Source of the DNA: Verrucomicrobiaceae bacterium
GTDB lineage: Bacteria; Verrucomicrobiota; Verrucomicrobiia; Verrucomicrobiales; Akkermansiaceae
Length of the DNA: 64,000 nt
Reading direction: 5' to 3'
Assembly (NCBI GenBank): GCA_027486655.1
Contig: JAIXOR010000004.1
Coordinates: 146,722 to 210,721 of the forward strand
Below are positions 6,512 to 19,459 of this stretch, piece after piece. Position 1 is the stretch's first letter; each line of letters opens with the position of its first letter. The notes beneath the pieces were generated by a model that ran no database searches, had not been told where the DNA came from, and saw only the letters and a list, made by a program, of their open reading frames with translations. A program made the position numbers and the translations under genes.

Positions 6512-8353
6512 ATGTGCGGCATAGTAGGTTATATAGGCAAGGCGGACGCACCCACCGTCCTCATCAACGGCCTTCGGCGTCTTGAATACCGGGGCTATGA
6601 CTCGGCGGGCCTTGCGGTGCTCGACGACGAACGCGTGGTGGTTTCCAAGGCGCCGGGCAAGGTGGCCGCCCTCAATGAACGCGCCAGGTCGGAGTGGCCT
6701 GCGGAGCGCTTCTCCCGCGCCAGCCTTGGCATCGCCCACACCCGTTGGGCCACCCACGGTCCTCCCACCGAGGTCAACGCCCACCCCCACCTCGACCATT
6801 CGGGGGAAGTGGCCCTCGTTCACAACGGCATCATCGAGAACTACCGGGCCCTGAGAGCGCGCCTCGAGGGCAAGGGACATCATTTTTACTCGGAGACCGA
6901 TACCGAGGTTCTCGCCCATCTCATCGGCGAGTGCGACAAGGGAAACCTCTTCCAGGCCGTCTGCGACGCGCTTCATCAGGTCGAGGGAACCTTCGGCATC
7001 GCAGTCCTTTCCGCCCGTGAGCCCGGCAGGATCATCACCGCAAGGCGTGGCAGCCCGATCGTCATCGGCGTGGGCGACGGGGAAACGATCATTGCTTCGG
7101 ACGCCTCCGCGATCCTCGCCCATACCCAGCGGGTCATCTATCTGGATGACAACGACATCGCCATCGTCACCGCGGATTCGGTGGATATCCGCGACCTCAA
7201 CAACATCCCCGTCACCCGGGAAATCGCCGAGCTCGGGCTCGACGAATCCGCTGCCGAGAAGGGTGGCTACGATCACTTCATGCTCAAGGAAATCCACGAG
7301 CAGCCCGAGTGTCTGGCAAACGCGATCCGCGGCCGTCTGGACTTCAACATCGGTTCCTCCGTGCTCGCAGGCATGGGGACTTCGCCACGCGAGCTTGCCG
7401 AGCTTGGGCGGGTGGTCCTTGTCGGATGCGGCACTTCACTCCATGCCGGATTGGTGGGCGAATACGCCTTCGAGGATCTGGCCGACCTTCATTCGGAAGT
7501 CCAGCAGGCGGCGGAGTTCCGTTATCGCAATCCCATCCTTGGCAGCCGCGATCTGGTCGTGGCCATCTCGCAGTCCGGTGAAACCGCGGACACGCTCGCA
7601 GCCGTGCGCGAGGCCAAGCAGAAGGGCGCGTTTGTGATGAGCCTTTGCAATGTCGTCGGATCCACCATCGCCCGCGAGACCGGCCGAGGCGTCTATCTGC
7701 ATGCCGGGCCTGAGATTTCCGTGGCTTCGACCAAGGCATTCACCTGTCAGGTCGCCGTGCTCCTGATGATGGCCCTCAAGCTCGGCCGCGGCCGCAGGTT
7801 TTCCCGCGAGGAGGGCATCCGCTTCGCTCAGGAAATCAACAGCATTCCGATGTTGGTCGAGCGGGTGATCCGCCAGGACGCGCACATCGCAGGGGTCGCC
7901 GCTTCCTACGTTGCCAACGAGCACGCGTTCTTCATCGGCCGCGGACCGATGTATCCGGTGGCGCTGGAAGGTGCGCTCAAGCTCAAGGAGATCTCCTACA
8001 TCCACGCAGAGGGGTATCATGCGGCGGAACTCAAGCACGGCCCCATCGCCCTGCTCACCGAGGGCACCCCGGTCATCGCCATCGCCTGCGACATTCCCGG
8101 TAAGGACAAGACGCTTGGCAACATCGAGGAATGCAAGGCCCGTGGTGCCCGCATCCTCGGATTGGTCACCGAAGGCGATCATGAAGCCGCGGAGTGCATG
8201 GATGACTTCATCAGCATCCCGCGCTGTCATCCGCTGGTGGCGACCATCCCTGCCGTGGTTGCGCTGCAATTGTTCTCCTACCATGTCGCGCGTCTCCGCG
8301 GCTGTGAGATCGATCAGCCGAGAAACCTGGCCAAAAGCGTGACCGTCGAGTGA
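6512..8353 (+). CDS. glmS: Glutamine-fructose-6-phosphate aminotransferase (isomerizing)
   Basis: 613 residues. Makes glucosamine-6-phosphate from fructose-6-phosphate and glutamine, the first step of the hexosamine pathway. It begins MCGIVGYIG, with the Ntn-type Cys2 nucleophile exposed after Met removal, followed by RLEYRGYDSAG and HTRWATHG of the glutaminase domain. Two SIS domains follow (about 285-420 and 455-600), with SQSGETADT, STKAFTCQ and the isomerase-region AAELKHGPIAL. It ends in the conserved KSVTVE. It is the last gene of the glmM unit, 33 bases downstream. No riboswitch-ribozyme can fit in that gap. Confidence 0.97.
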   Translation: MCGIVGYIGKADAPTVLINGLRRLEYRGYDSAGLAVLDDERVVVSKAPGKVAALNERARSEWPAERFSRASLGIAHTRWATHGPPTEVNAHPHLDHSGEVALVHNGIIENYRALRARLEGKGHHFYSETDTEVLAHLIGECDKGNLFQAVCDALHQVEGTFGIAVLSAREPGRIITARRGSPIVIGVGDGETIIASDASAILAHTQRVIYLDDNDIAIVTADSVDIRDLNNIPVTREIAELGLDESAAEKGGYDHFMLKEIHEQPECLANAIRGRLDFNIGSSVLAGMGTSPRELAELGRVVLVGCGTSLHAGLVGEYAFEDLADLHSEVQQAAEFRYRNPILGSRDLVVAISQSGETADTLAAVREAKQKGAFVMSLCNVVGSTIARETGRGVYLHAGPEISVASTKAFTCQVAVLLMMALKLGRGRRFSREEGIRFAQEINSIPMLVERVIRQDAHIAGVAASYVANEHAFFIGRGPMYPVALEGALKLKEISYIHAEGYHAAELKHGPIALLTEGTPVIAIACDIPGKDKTLGNIEECKARGARILGLVTEGDHEAAECMDDFISIPRCHPLVATIPAVVALQLFSYHVARLRGCEIDQPRNLAKSVTVE

Positions 8354-8365
8354 GCGACCGACGGC

Positions 8366-8941
8366 TCAGGCTTCTTCCTCCCAGTGCTTTTTCAGCACTG
8401 CACCGAGGGGGCCTTGAAGGGCCGCTGCCCAATCGCGTTCACGGTGAATGAGGTGCAATCCGGGCAGGTCCCGGAGCTCGGGATGATCCTCCGCACCCTG
8501 CGCATGGGCCCGGAAACAAGTCCGATCCTCCGGGTCCCGGGCGATCACGCGGTGTTCTCCGCGTTCCAGCCCCAGCATGGCTGCGTGAAGCCAACGCGCG
8601 CCAAGAAACGGGCAGAGGACCTCACCCGCAGCCTGCACCCGGTGCTCCACCGCTTCGTCGCCGAAGTCCAGTTCCCACCCGTCGCTGCGGAATACGGCAC
8701 CGTCCATGTGCCAGCGCTCGGCGAGTTTCGGCAGCAACCAGAAACGGATGGCCTCCACGGCATCGTCCGGCCTGCACACAATCCGCAGCCGCGTTTCACT
8801 CAAGCCGCGCATCTGCCGCAGCGTGGTCAGCACCACCGAACGATATCGCCTGGCCGCTTCGATTTCCCCGCATTCCGGGATCATGTCCGGAAACACACAA
8901 CCCGGCAGGGGCTCGTCGATGGTCAGTGTGAGGAGTCGCAC
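8366..8941 (-). CDS. Conserved-looking protein of unknown function, weak DUF2064-like N-terminus
   Basis: 191 residues from a GTG at 8941, which has GGAG nine bases upstream. The frame stays open further but would then cross the ftsK promoter. The first part (TIDEPLPGCVFPDMI, then an AARRYRSVVLTTLRQ helix) resembles the start of the DUF2064/TIGR04282 glycosyltransferase-like family. The later GTDCP and GPA-DGGY motifs of that family are not seen, so the match is weak. The rest (LGARWLHAAMLGLERG, EDRTCFRAHAQG) is unrecognised. It looks soluble, with no signal or membrane segment. It is convergent with glmS (12 bases) and divergent from ftsK. Confidence 0.6.
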   Translation of the reverse strand: MRLLTLTIDEPLPGCVFPDMIPECGEIEAARRYRSVVLTTLRQMRGLSETRLRIVCRPDDAVEAIRFWLLPKLAERWHMDGAVFRSDGWELDFGDEAVEHRVQAAGEVLCPFLGARWLHAAMLGLERGEHRVIARDPEDRTCFRAHAQGAEDHPELRDLPGLHLIHRERDWAAALQGPLGAVLKKHWEEEA

Positions 8942-9053
8942 TCGGCGAATCTCCGGTCCGCGCCATGCCGAGCCAAGCCGCAATTGATCAGCATTTCCTG
9001 AATTTCCGGCCAGCGAAAACAATCTTGCCCCCGGCGGCGTCTCAGGGGATGCT

Positions 9054-11651
<2,598 letters not shown>

Positions 11652-11662
11652 GGCGCGTTTTG

Positions 11663-12115
11663 TTAGATCCGCTTCAACTCCAGCGCGGAAACGATCAGCC
11701 CGCGTAGGTGCTCCGGTGCTTGAGCGATCTGCCATTGTCTTTCCGCGGTTGCGCTGGCCGCCATGACCTTGCCTGCGTAGTAAATCACCGCGAGCGAGTG
11801 ATCCGCCGAATGCGCCGTGGCGGCGGCATGGCCGCTGGCCCGCGCCGCCCACGTTGCAGAAAGATCGGTGGACTCACGCGCCGCTGCATGGGCGGCGATG
11901 GCGGCTCTCTGGCCGGTCCCCACCGGCACCTCACCCCGGCTCCAGGCACGGGCGCATTCGATGGCCCGCCGGGGCCTTGTGTCGCCGGGGATCCGGGATT
12001 CAAAGCAGTCAAGCACACGCTCGGCGCAGTCCGCAGCCCATGCAGCGATAAGGCGGTGATCCTCCTTGGACAAGGGGCCACCGCGATGGCAGGCGATGAA
12101 GCGGGTGTCGCGCAT
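11663..12115 (-). CDS. Imm5-like putative immunity protein
   Basis: 150 residues. The run MRDTRFIACHRGGPLSKEDH, then AAWAADCAERVLDCFE, PRRAIECARAWSRGEV, AAIAAHAAAREST and ATAHSADHSLAVIYYAGK, matches the helical 'putative immunity protein' (Imm5-like) family as I know it. In some polymorphic-toxin loci such proteins guard against a cognate toxin, but many are orphans. No toxin gene is visible here. It sits 29 bases downstream of sdhA in the same orientation, where sdhB would be expected, and probably shares its transcript. The ATG at 12115 is used because the frame upstream is just the opposite-phase reading of sdhA. Confidence 0.7.
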   Translation of the reverse strand: MRDTRFIACHRGGPLSKEDHRLIAAWAADCAERVLDCFESRIPGDTRPRRAIECARAWSRGEVPVGTGQRAAIAAHAAARESTDLSATWAARASGHAAATAHSADHSLAVIYYAGKVMAASATAERQWQIAQAPEHLRGLIVSALELKRI

Positions 12116-12144
12116 GGGCGGGATGCCACCCGGGGAGAGCGGCC

Positions 12145-14121
<1,977 letters not shown>

Positions 14122-14167
14122 GGCGGGATGGAGATTTGAAGTTTGAAACCTGAAATTCGGGGTGCTC

Positions 14168-14884
14168 TCAGCGTCCGAATCCGAAAACGAGGATGGCGAC
14201 GGGGATGGAGATGAAGCCGAGCCAGATGACCAGCGCGTAGCCGATGGAGACCTGTTTCAAGAGCCCTGCGGACTTCTTGGAGCGCAAGCCGAGGGTTTGG
14301 AACACCGATTGGAAACCGTGCATCAGGTGCGAGGCCAGCAGCGTCATCGCGACGACGTAAAGCAGCGAGGCCGGCCACCAGCTGAAGCCGTCGATGACCA
14401 TCAGCCAGGCGTTGTGCACCTCTCCCTGGACGCCGGGAAGGGTTGTCTTGTAGCGGGCAAGCGAATCATACTCGTTGCCGACCCGGGCCGTGAAATGGAG
14501 CATGTGGTAAACGAAGAACGCGAGGATCGTCAGGCCGGTGAGGATCATGTAGCGCGAGGAACCCGAGGCCTGGATCGTGTTCTGGCACTCGTAGGCCTTG
14601 CGGGCGGCCTTGTTCTGCTTGGTGAGCATGACCGTGGCCACAACGTGCGCGCCGAGCATCACCAGCATGAGAATCCGGAAGGCCCAGATGCCCGCTCCAT
14701 GGCCCATGTGGTGCAGGAAGTAGGCGTAGGCGTTGAAGGGCTCGGGACCCAGGAAGACCACCAGGTTTCCAACCAGGTGTCCTGCCAGGAAAAGGACCAG
14801 AAACAGGCCGGTAAGGGCGACGACGAGCTTTTTCCCGATGGAGGAGTTCCAGTAGGTTTCGAGGCAACGGGTAAGGGCGTTCAT
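14168..14884 (-). CDS. sdhC: Succinate dehydrogenase cytochrome b558 subunit
   Basis: 238 residues, five hydrophobic segments. It anchors complex II in the inner membrane and carries haem b. The start [19 protein letters not shown] is typical of the b558 family (TIGR02046-like). Haem-ligand-type histidines occur in [34 protein letters not shown] and SHLMHGFQS. The ATG at 14884 is preferred; upstream in-frame codons give a non-conserved, arginine/serine-rich extension. It heads an sdhC-sdhA unit and is divergent from the ATP-grasp triad across a 219-base gap. Confidence 0.92.
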   Translation of the reverse strand: MNALTRCLETYWNSSIGKKLVVALTGLFLVLFLAGHLVGNLVVFLGPEPFNAYAYFLHHMGHGAGIWAFRILMLVMLGAHVVATVMLTKQNKAARKAYECQNTIQASGSSRYMILTGLTILAFFVYHMLHFTARVGNEYDSLARYKTTLPGVQGEVHNAWLMVIDGFSWWPASLLYVVAMTLLASHLMHGFQSVFQTLGLRSKKSAGLLKQVSIGYALVIWLGFISIPVAILVFGFGR

Positions 14885-15103
14885 GACGGATGAGGAAGGG
14901 TAGCCGCGCTGGCCGCGGGAGGAATAGACCCCGGTCCGGGGCTTTTCAAGAGGAGACTCCGAAGGAAATGGAATAGGATCCACGAATGGCAGGATTTGCG
15001 CAGTGCTAGGGACTCCGGGTTTTCCATCGTGGCCGGGGCCGAAAAAACCCTTGGGCCGAACTTGGCCCACCGTCTGCTAAAGTCCTCCCCACACAGTCAA
15101 CCC

Positions 15104-16540
15104 ATGGAAATGTTCAAGGGCTACGATCCCGACAGGTTTTACGACGAGATGTTTGATGCGGATGCTTCGGTGAGGGCGCACTGCGCGCCTCTGCTGAGGA
15201 AACTCGGTCAGATCGATCAAAAAGACTTCCTCACCCGCAAGGCGAATTCCGAACTCTACTTCCTCCGGCAGGGGATCACGTTCAACGTGTATCACGATGA
15301 CCGCGGGACCGAGCGGATCTTCCCCTTCGATCCGATTCCCCGGGTGCTGCCCGCCTCGGAATGGGAGCATCTGGAAGCCGGGCTCACCCAGCGGATCGTC
15401 GCCCTCAATCTGTTTCTTCACGACATCTACCACGACCAGCAGATCCTCAAGGACGAGGTGATCCCCCGCTTCTACGTGGAGAATGCCAAGCACTACCGCC
15501 CCGAATTCCGCGGGGTCGATGTGCCGGCGGACATCTACATCCACATCTGCGGCAGTGATCTGATCCGCGGGGCCGATGGACAGTTTTACGTGCTCGAAGA
15601 CAACGGCCGCTGCCCGTCCGGGGCCTCCTACCTGCTGGAGAACCGGAATGCCCTCAAGCGCGCATTCCCCTCGATCTTCGATGAAATGGGAGTCCGACCC
15701 GTGGACTCCTACCCGCGGGATCTTCTCAACATGCTCCATCACATCTCGCCACGGCGGGATGATGATCCGGTCTGCGTCCTGCTCACCCCGGGCTGCTACA
15801 ACAGCGCCTACTTCGAGCACTGCTACCTCGCCCGTGAAATGGGCATCGACATCGTCGAGGGCGGTGACCTCGTGGTGATGGACAAGATCGTTTACATGAG
15901 GACCACCCACGGTCTCAAACGCGTGGACGTCATCTATCGGCGCATCGATGATGATTTCATCGACCCGGTGGTCTTCCGCAAGGATTCCGTGCTCGGCGTG
16001 CCCGGGCTGATGAACGCCTACCGTGCCGGAAACGTGGCGCTCGCCAATGCCGTCGGCACCGGTGTGGCCGATGACAAGGTGATGTATTACTTCGTGCCGC
16101 GGATGATCGAGTATTACCTCGGCCAGAAGCCGATCCTGCCGAACGTACCCACCTACCTCGCCTCGGAGGAGGAGGACCTGAAATTCATCCTGGGCCACCT
16201 GCCCGAGCTGGTCGTCAAGGCCGCCAACGAATCCGGCGGATACGGCATGCTCATGGGACCCTCCGCCAGCAAGGACGAGATCGAGAAGTTCCGCGAGCTG
16301 ATCCTGGCAGACCCGCGCAATTACATCGCCCAGCCCGTCGTCTCCCTCTCCCGCTCGCCCACCTGGTGCGATGGAGCCATGGAGGGCCGCCACATCGACC
16401 TCAGGCCGTACATCATCTACGGCAATGACGTGAAGATCGTGCCCGGCGGCCTCACCCGCGTCGCCCTCAACAAAGGTTCCCTCATCGTCAACTCCTCCCA
16501 GGGCGGGGGGAGCAAGGACACCTGGGTTCTCCGCCGTTAG
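15104..16540 (+). CDS. Circularly permuted ATP-grasp protein
   Basis: 478 residues of the circularly permuted ATP-grasp type 2 family. Visible family stretches include MFKGYDPDRFYDEMF, IFPFDPIPRVL, FLHDIYHDQ, YVLEDNGRCPSGASYLLENR, TPGCYNSAYFEH and the C-terminal LPELVVKAANESGGYGMLMG with QPVVSLSRSPTW. Enzymes of this family are thought to form amide bonds with ATP. With the alpha-E and transglutaminase-like genes that follow, it forms a widely conserved three-gene unit proposed to make or ligate a small peptide. The product is not known. The ATG at 15104 removes a non-conserved in-frame extension. The gap to the next gene is 9 bases. Confidence 0.88.
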   Translation: MEMFKGYDPDRFYDEMFDADASVRAHCAPLLRKLGQIDQKDFLTRKANSELYFLRQGITFNVYHDDRGTERIFPFDPIPRVLPASEWEHLEAGLTQRIVALNLFLHDIYHDQQILKDEVIPRFYVENAKHYRPEFRGVDVPADIYIHICGSDLIRGADGQFYVLEDNGRCPSGASYLLENRNALKRAFPSIFDEMGVRPVDSYPRDLLNMLHHISPRRDDDPVCVLLTPGCYNSAYFEHCYLAREMGIDIVEGGDLVVMDKIVYMRTTHGLKRVDVIYRRIDDDFIDPVVFRKDSVLGVPGLMNAYRAGNVALANAVGTGVADDKVMYYFVPRMIEYYLGQKPILPNVPTYLASEEEDLKFILGHLPELVVKAANESGGYGMLMGPSASKDEIEKFRELILADPRNYIAQPVVSLSRSPTWCDGAMEGRHIDLRPYIIYGNDVKIVPGGLTRVALNKGSLIVNSSQGGGSKDTWVLRR

Positions 16541-16549
16541 AAAAATCCC

Positions 16550-17590
16550 ATGTTATCCCGTGTCGCCAACACCTTCTACTGGATGGTCCGCTATGTGGAG
16601 CGGGCCGACAACCTCGCGCGCCTCATCGACGTCAACCAGCAGCTCCTGCTGGATTCCGAGCGTCTCGACAGCGATCGCCTCAGCGGATTCTGGCAGCCGA
16701 TCATCCTCAGCACCGGGGATGACGAGGCCTTCTCCTCGCTCTACGAAAGCTCCAGCGGGGGGGAAGTGATCCGTTTCCTGACCGACGACGCGCGCAATCC
16801 GAACAGCATCGTTTCCTGCATCTCGCTGGCCCGCGAGAATGCCCGCACCGTCCGTGACCAGCTCTCCGACGAGCTGTGGGAGGAAATCAACTCGCTCTAC
16901 CTCTTCACCCGTTCCGAGGAAGCGGAGCGCCTCATTTCGTCGGATCCGCCGCGTTACTATGGCAACATCCGGCGTTGTGCGGAGACCTTCCTCGGCATCG
17001 CCGCATCCACCATCGCCCGCAACGAGGCGTGGGACTTCATGGACCTCGGCCGCCACCTCGAGCGGGCGGACAAAACCACGCGTTTCCTCGATGTGGCGAG
17101 CTATCTGCCCGGCGGCGTAGAAGGCGTGGAGGCCTCGGCCCCGGGGATCCTTCACTGGTCGGCCATTCTCCGGTCCTGCGGTGCCCACGGCGCCTATCGG
17201 GGGGTCAAACGCGCCATCAATGCCCGCGGGGTGGTGGAGTTTCTGGTGTTTTCCAAGGAATTCCCACGATCGGTCCGCTTCTGCATCGAGCAGGTGGATG
17301 CCGCGCTGCACCGGATCTCCGGGACTCCCCGCGGCACCTTTTCCAACGAGGCGGAGCGCGAAAGCGGGCTCCTGCTTGCGGAGCTCAACTTCGGCTCGAC
17401 CGATGCCGCCTTCAACCGCGGGCTCCACGGATACCTGGACGAATTGCAGGAGCGCTTCAACCGGATCGGCGCCGGCATTTTCGAGACCTACGTGCTGATG
17501 CCGGAACGCATTCAGGTTTGCCCGGTGGAGGATCTCCGTTCACCCTCGGCCCTGGCCGCATGGCAGATGCAACAGCAACAACAACAGTGA
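16550..17590 (+). CDS. Alpha-E domain protein (DUF403)
   Basis: 346 residues, nearly all helical. The N-terminal MLSRVANTFYWMVRYVERADNLARLIDVN is the diagnostic alpha-E opening, and DLGRHLERADKTTRFLDV repeats the E-R motif in mid-protein. The domain is known only from operons with circularly permuted ATP-grasp and transglutaminase-like proteins, and its biochemical role is unsettled. The last seven residues are Met plus six Gln, encoded by a CAA/CAG run that the downstream gene also reads in another frame. This low-complexity tail is probably a by-product of the 31-base overlap. Confidence 0.88.
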   Translation: MLSRVANTFYWMVRYVERADNLARLIDVNQQLLLDSERLDSDRLSGFWQPIILSTGDDEAFSSLYESSSGGEVIRFLTDDARNPNSIVSCISLARENARTVRDQLSDELWEEINSLYLFTRSEEAERLISSDPPRYYGNIRRCAETFLGIAASTIARNEAWDFMDLGRHLERADKTTRFLDVASYLPGGVEGVEASAPGILHWSAILRSCGAHGAYRGVKRAINARGVVEFLVFSKEFPRSVRFCIEQVDAALHRISGTPRGTFSNEAERESGLLLAELNFGSTDAAFNRGLHGYLDELQERFNRIGAGIFETYVLMPERIQVCPVEDLRSPSALAAWQMQQQQQQ

Positions 17591-18459
17591 ACGAGACCGG
17601 CGAACCCGAACGGGGCACGCGGCTCTCCGTGATGCACCGGACGACGTTTCTCTACGGCATGCCGGTGACGGGCAGTCTCAACACCCTGAGGCTGGAACCC
17701 CGCACCTTTCCCTATCAGAAAACGCTTTCCGCCTTCGTCAAGGTGCTTCCCGCCACGCGTCTCAGGCGTTTCACCGACCTGTTCCAGAACATCACCCACC
17801 ACTTCGAGTTGCCGGATCCTCATTCCCGGCTGGAGATTGAAAGCCGGATCCGCGTGCACAACCTGCCACTCGACATCTCCGCGGAGAGTTTTGCGGCGGG
17901 TACCGATGGATATCGCGACGCCACCATCCGCGAGCGGATCTGGCCTTATCTGCAGGACAGCGGCAGGGTCTTCAAGAACCCGGAAACCTGGCGCATGGCG
18001 CTTGATCTAACAGATGGTGATCCGTCCGTCCATGGCAAGGCCTCCGCCATCATGAGCTGGATCCACCGGGAGTTCCGCTACGACACCGATGCCACGGCGG
18101 TCAACACCACGCTGCAGCAGGCCTTTGAGATGAGGCGCGGGGTTTGCCAGGACTTCACCCATATCATGCTCGGAATGTGCCGCTCGGTGGGAGTGGCGGC
18201 GCGCTACGCCTCCGGATACCTCTACAACGGACCACTCGACCGCCTGGTGGGCGCGCAGGCTTCCCATGCCTGGTGCGAGGCCTACCTGCCCGGTGCCGGC
18301 TGGATAGGCTATGATCCGACCAACAACACGCTGGCGGACGATCGCTACGTGAAAGTGGCCGTGGGCCGGGACTACGATGACGTGGCCCCGGTGACGGGCA
18401 GTTACCACGGCACCGGCCATTGCCGGATGGACGTGCGTGTTGAAGTGGAGCGTCTCTAA
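17560..18459 (+). CDS. Transglutaminase-like protein
   Basis: 299 residues. An N-terminal beta domain (MHRTTFLYGMPVTGSLNTLRL) precedes the papain-fold transglutaminase core. Its triad is visible: Cys in MRRGVCQDFTHIML (about residue 197), His in GAQASHAWCEAYL and Asp in WIGYDPTNN. It probably cuts or joins peptide bonds made by the ATP-grasp partner, though that is inference. The start is uncertain. ATG at 17560 overlaps the alpha-E gene by 31 bases. GTG at 17587 gives a tight GTGA overlap with the alpha-E stop. ATG at 17632 is also possible. Confidence 0.87.
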   Translation: MADATATTTVNETGEPERGTRLSVMHRTTFLYGMPVTGSLNTLRLEPRTFPYQKTLSAFVKVLPATRLRRFTDLFQNITHHFELPDPHSRLEIESRIRVHNLPLDISAESFAAGTDGYRDATIRERIWPYLQDSGRVFKNPETWRMALDLTDGDPSVHGKASAIMSWIHREFRYDTDATAVNTTLQQAFEMRRGVCQDFTHIMLGMCRSVGVAARYASGYLYNGPLDRLVGAQASHAWCEAYLPGAGWIGYDPTNNTLADDRYVKVAVGRDYDDVAPVTGSYHGTGHCRMDVRVEVERL

Positions 18460-18463
18460 CCGA

Positions 18464-18892
18464 TCACGCCCGGTCCGTTCCGCCGGTGAGCGATTGGAGG
18501 AGCGAGGGCATCAATGCCGCGAGGCCGTCGGACGCGTTGGCTCCGGGGACCACCTGACCGCCGGGCGTGAGCTTGTCGACGAGCTTGGGCAGATATTCCG
18601 CGAGGAAACCCGAGGCTTTCGAAGCGTCCAGCCCGAGGCCGGAGGCGATGCCCTGGATTTGCTCCGAGCCGAGCAGGGCGGTGATTTGTTCGGCGGAGAC
18701 CGCCTTGTTTTCACCCATGCCGACCCAAGAGGAAAAGACATCGCCCATGCCTCCCTGGTTGAATTTTTCCATGAGCCCCTGGAGGCCGCCGTTTTGTTCG
18801 AGCAGGCTTCCGATGGCGGCTTGAAGCGGGTGGCCGCTATCCGCTTGCGACTGGCCGGTGAGGGCTCCGATGAGGTTTCCGAGAAGTGACAT
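18464..18892 (-). CDS. YidB-like protein (DUF937 family)
   Basis: 142 residues. MSLLGNLIGALTGQ, then LQAAIGSLLEQNGGLQGL, FNQGGMGDVFSSWVG and AVSAEQITALLGSEQI, is the pattern of the YidB/DUF937 family: small, glycine- and glutamine-rich helical cytosolic proteins of unknown function. The start is set at the conserved MSLLGNL; the frame extends 14 codons further without conservation. It is convergent with the transglutaminase gene, with only 4 bases between stops. No terminator is apparent there. Confidence 0.8.
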   Translation of the reverse strand: MSLLGNLIGALTGQSQADSGHPLQAAIGSLLEQNGGLQGLMEKFNQGGMGDVFSSWVGMGENKAVSAEQITALLGSEQIQGIASGLGLDASKASGFLAEYLPKLVDKLTPGGQVVPGANASDGLAALMPSLLQSLTGGTDRA

Positions 18893-19022
18893 GATGGGGA
18901 GGGGTAGGGAATTGCGGGAAGACCCGGCAAGCACGCGCCCGGCGGGTCATTCCGTCATCGGCCAATCCACAGGTCAGTGCCCCTCGATGCAAGGATATCC
19001 CGCGCGGTCGGGGATTTTCCTC

Positions 19023-19355
19023 TCAGAACGGGCGGGCCAGCCCGAGCCAACCGGCAGCGGCGGCCGCTGCGATGGTGAGGCCGAGCACGGCTGCCGGCGG
19101 AATCACCCTGCGACTTGCGAGGGCGGGCGCCGCGCCGATGAAGAGCCAGATGCCGAGCTTCGCCATCCACCAGTATTCGCCCATCGGTGGTGTCTTGAGC
19201 ATCGCGAAGCCCACCAGGAGAATCAGCACGAGAGAGATCCCGTGGAGCATGGCGGCGCCTTTTTTCGATGAGGTCCCGAGGCACGTGGCACCCAGCGAGG
19301 CAAACAGGGCGAACACCCCGGCGAGGTGGAGAATCTTGAGCAAAAGGTAGTTCAT
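19023..19355 (-). CDS. Small four-helix membrane protein, unknown function
   Basis: 110 residues with about four hydrophobic segments (residues 4-24, 34-52, 64-80 and 86-107). The N-terminus MNYLLLKILHLAGVFALFASLG has the Lys and His within the first helix seen in many small SirB/CopD-like membrane proteins, but I cannot assign a family. It shares orientation with the YidB-like gene 130 bases downstream and is divergent from the sulfatase gene. The role is unknown. Confidence 0.65.
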   Translation of the reverse strand: MNYLLLKILHLAGVFALFASLGATCLGTSSKKGAAMLHGISLVLILLVGFAMLKTPPMGEYWWMAKLGIWLFIGAAPALASRRVIPPAAVLGLTIAAAAAAGWLGLARPF

Positions 19356-19459
19356 GGCAGTGGTGAAGCGCGGATGTTCAGGTCTTCCGCGAATCATTCA
19401 AGGCCGATGTGATCGCGGGTGGACATGCAGATGGCTCTGGCTAGCCTGCGGATGAACCC

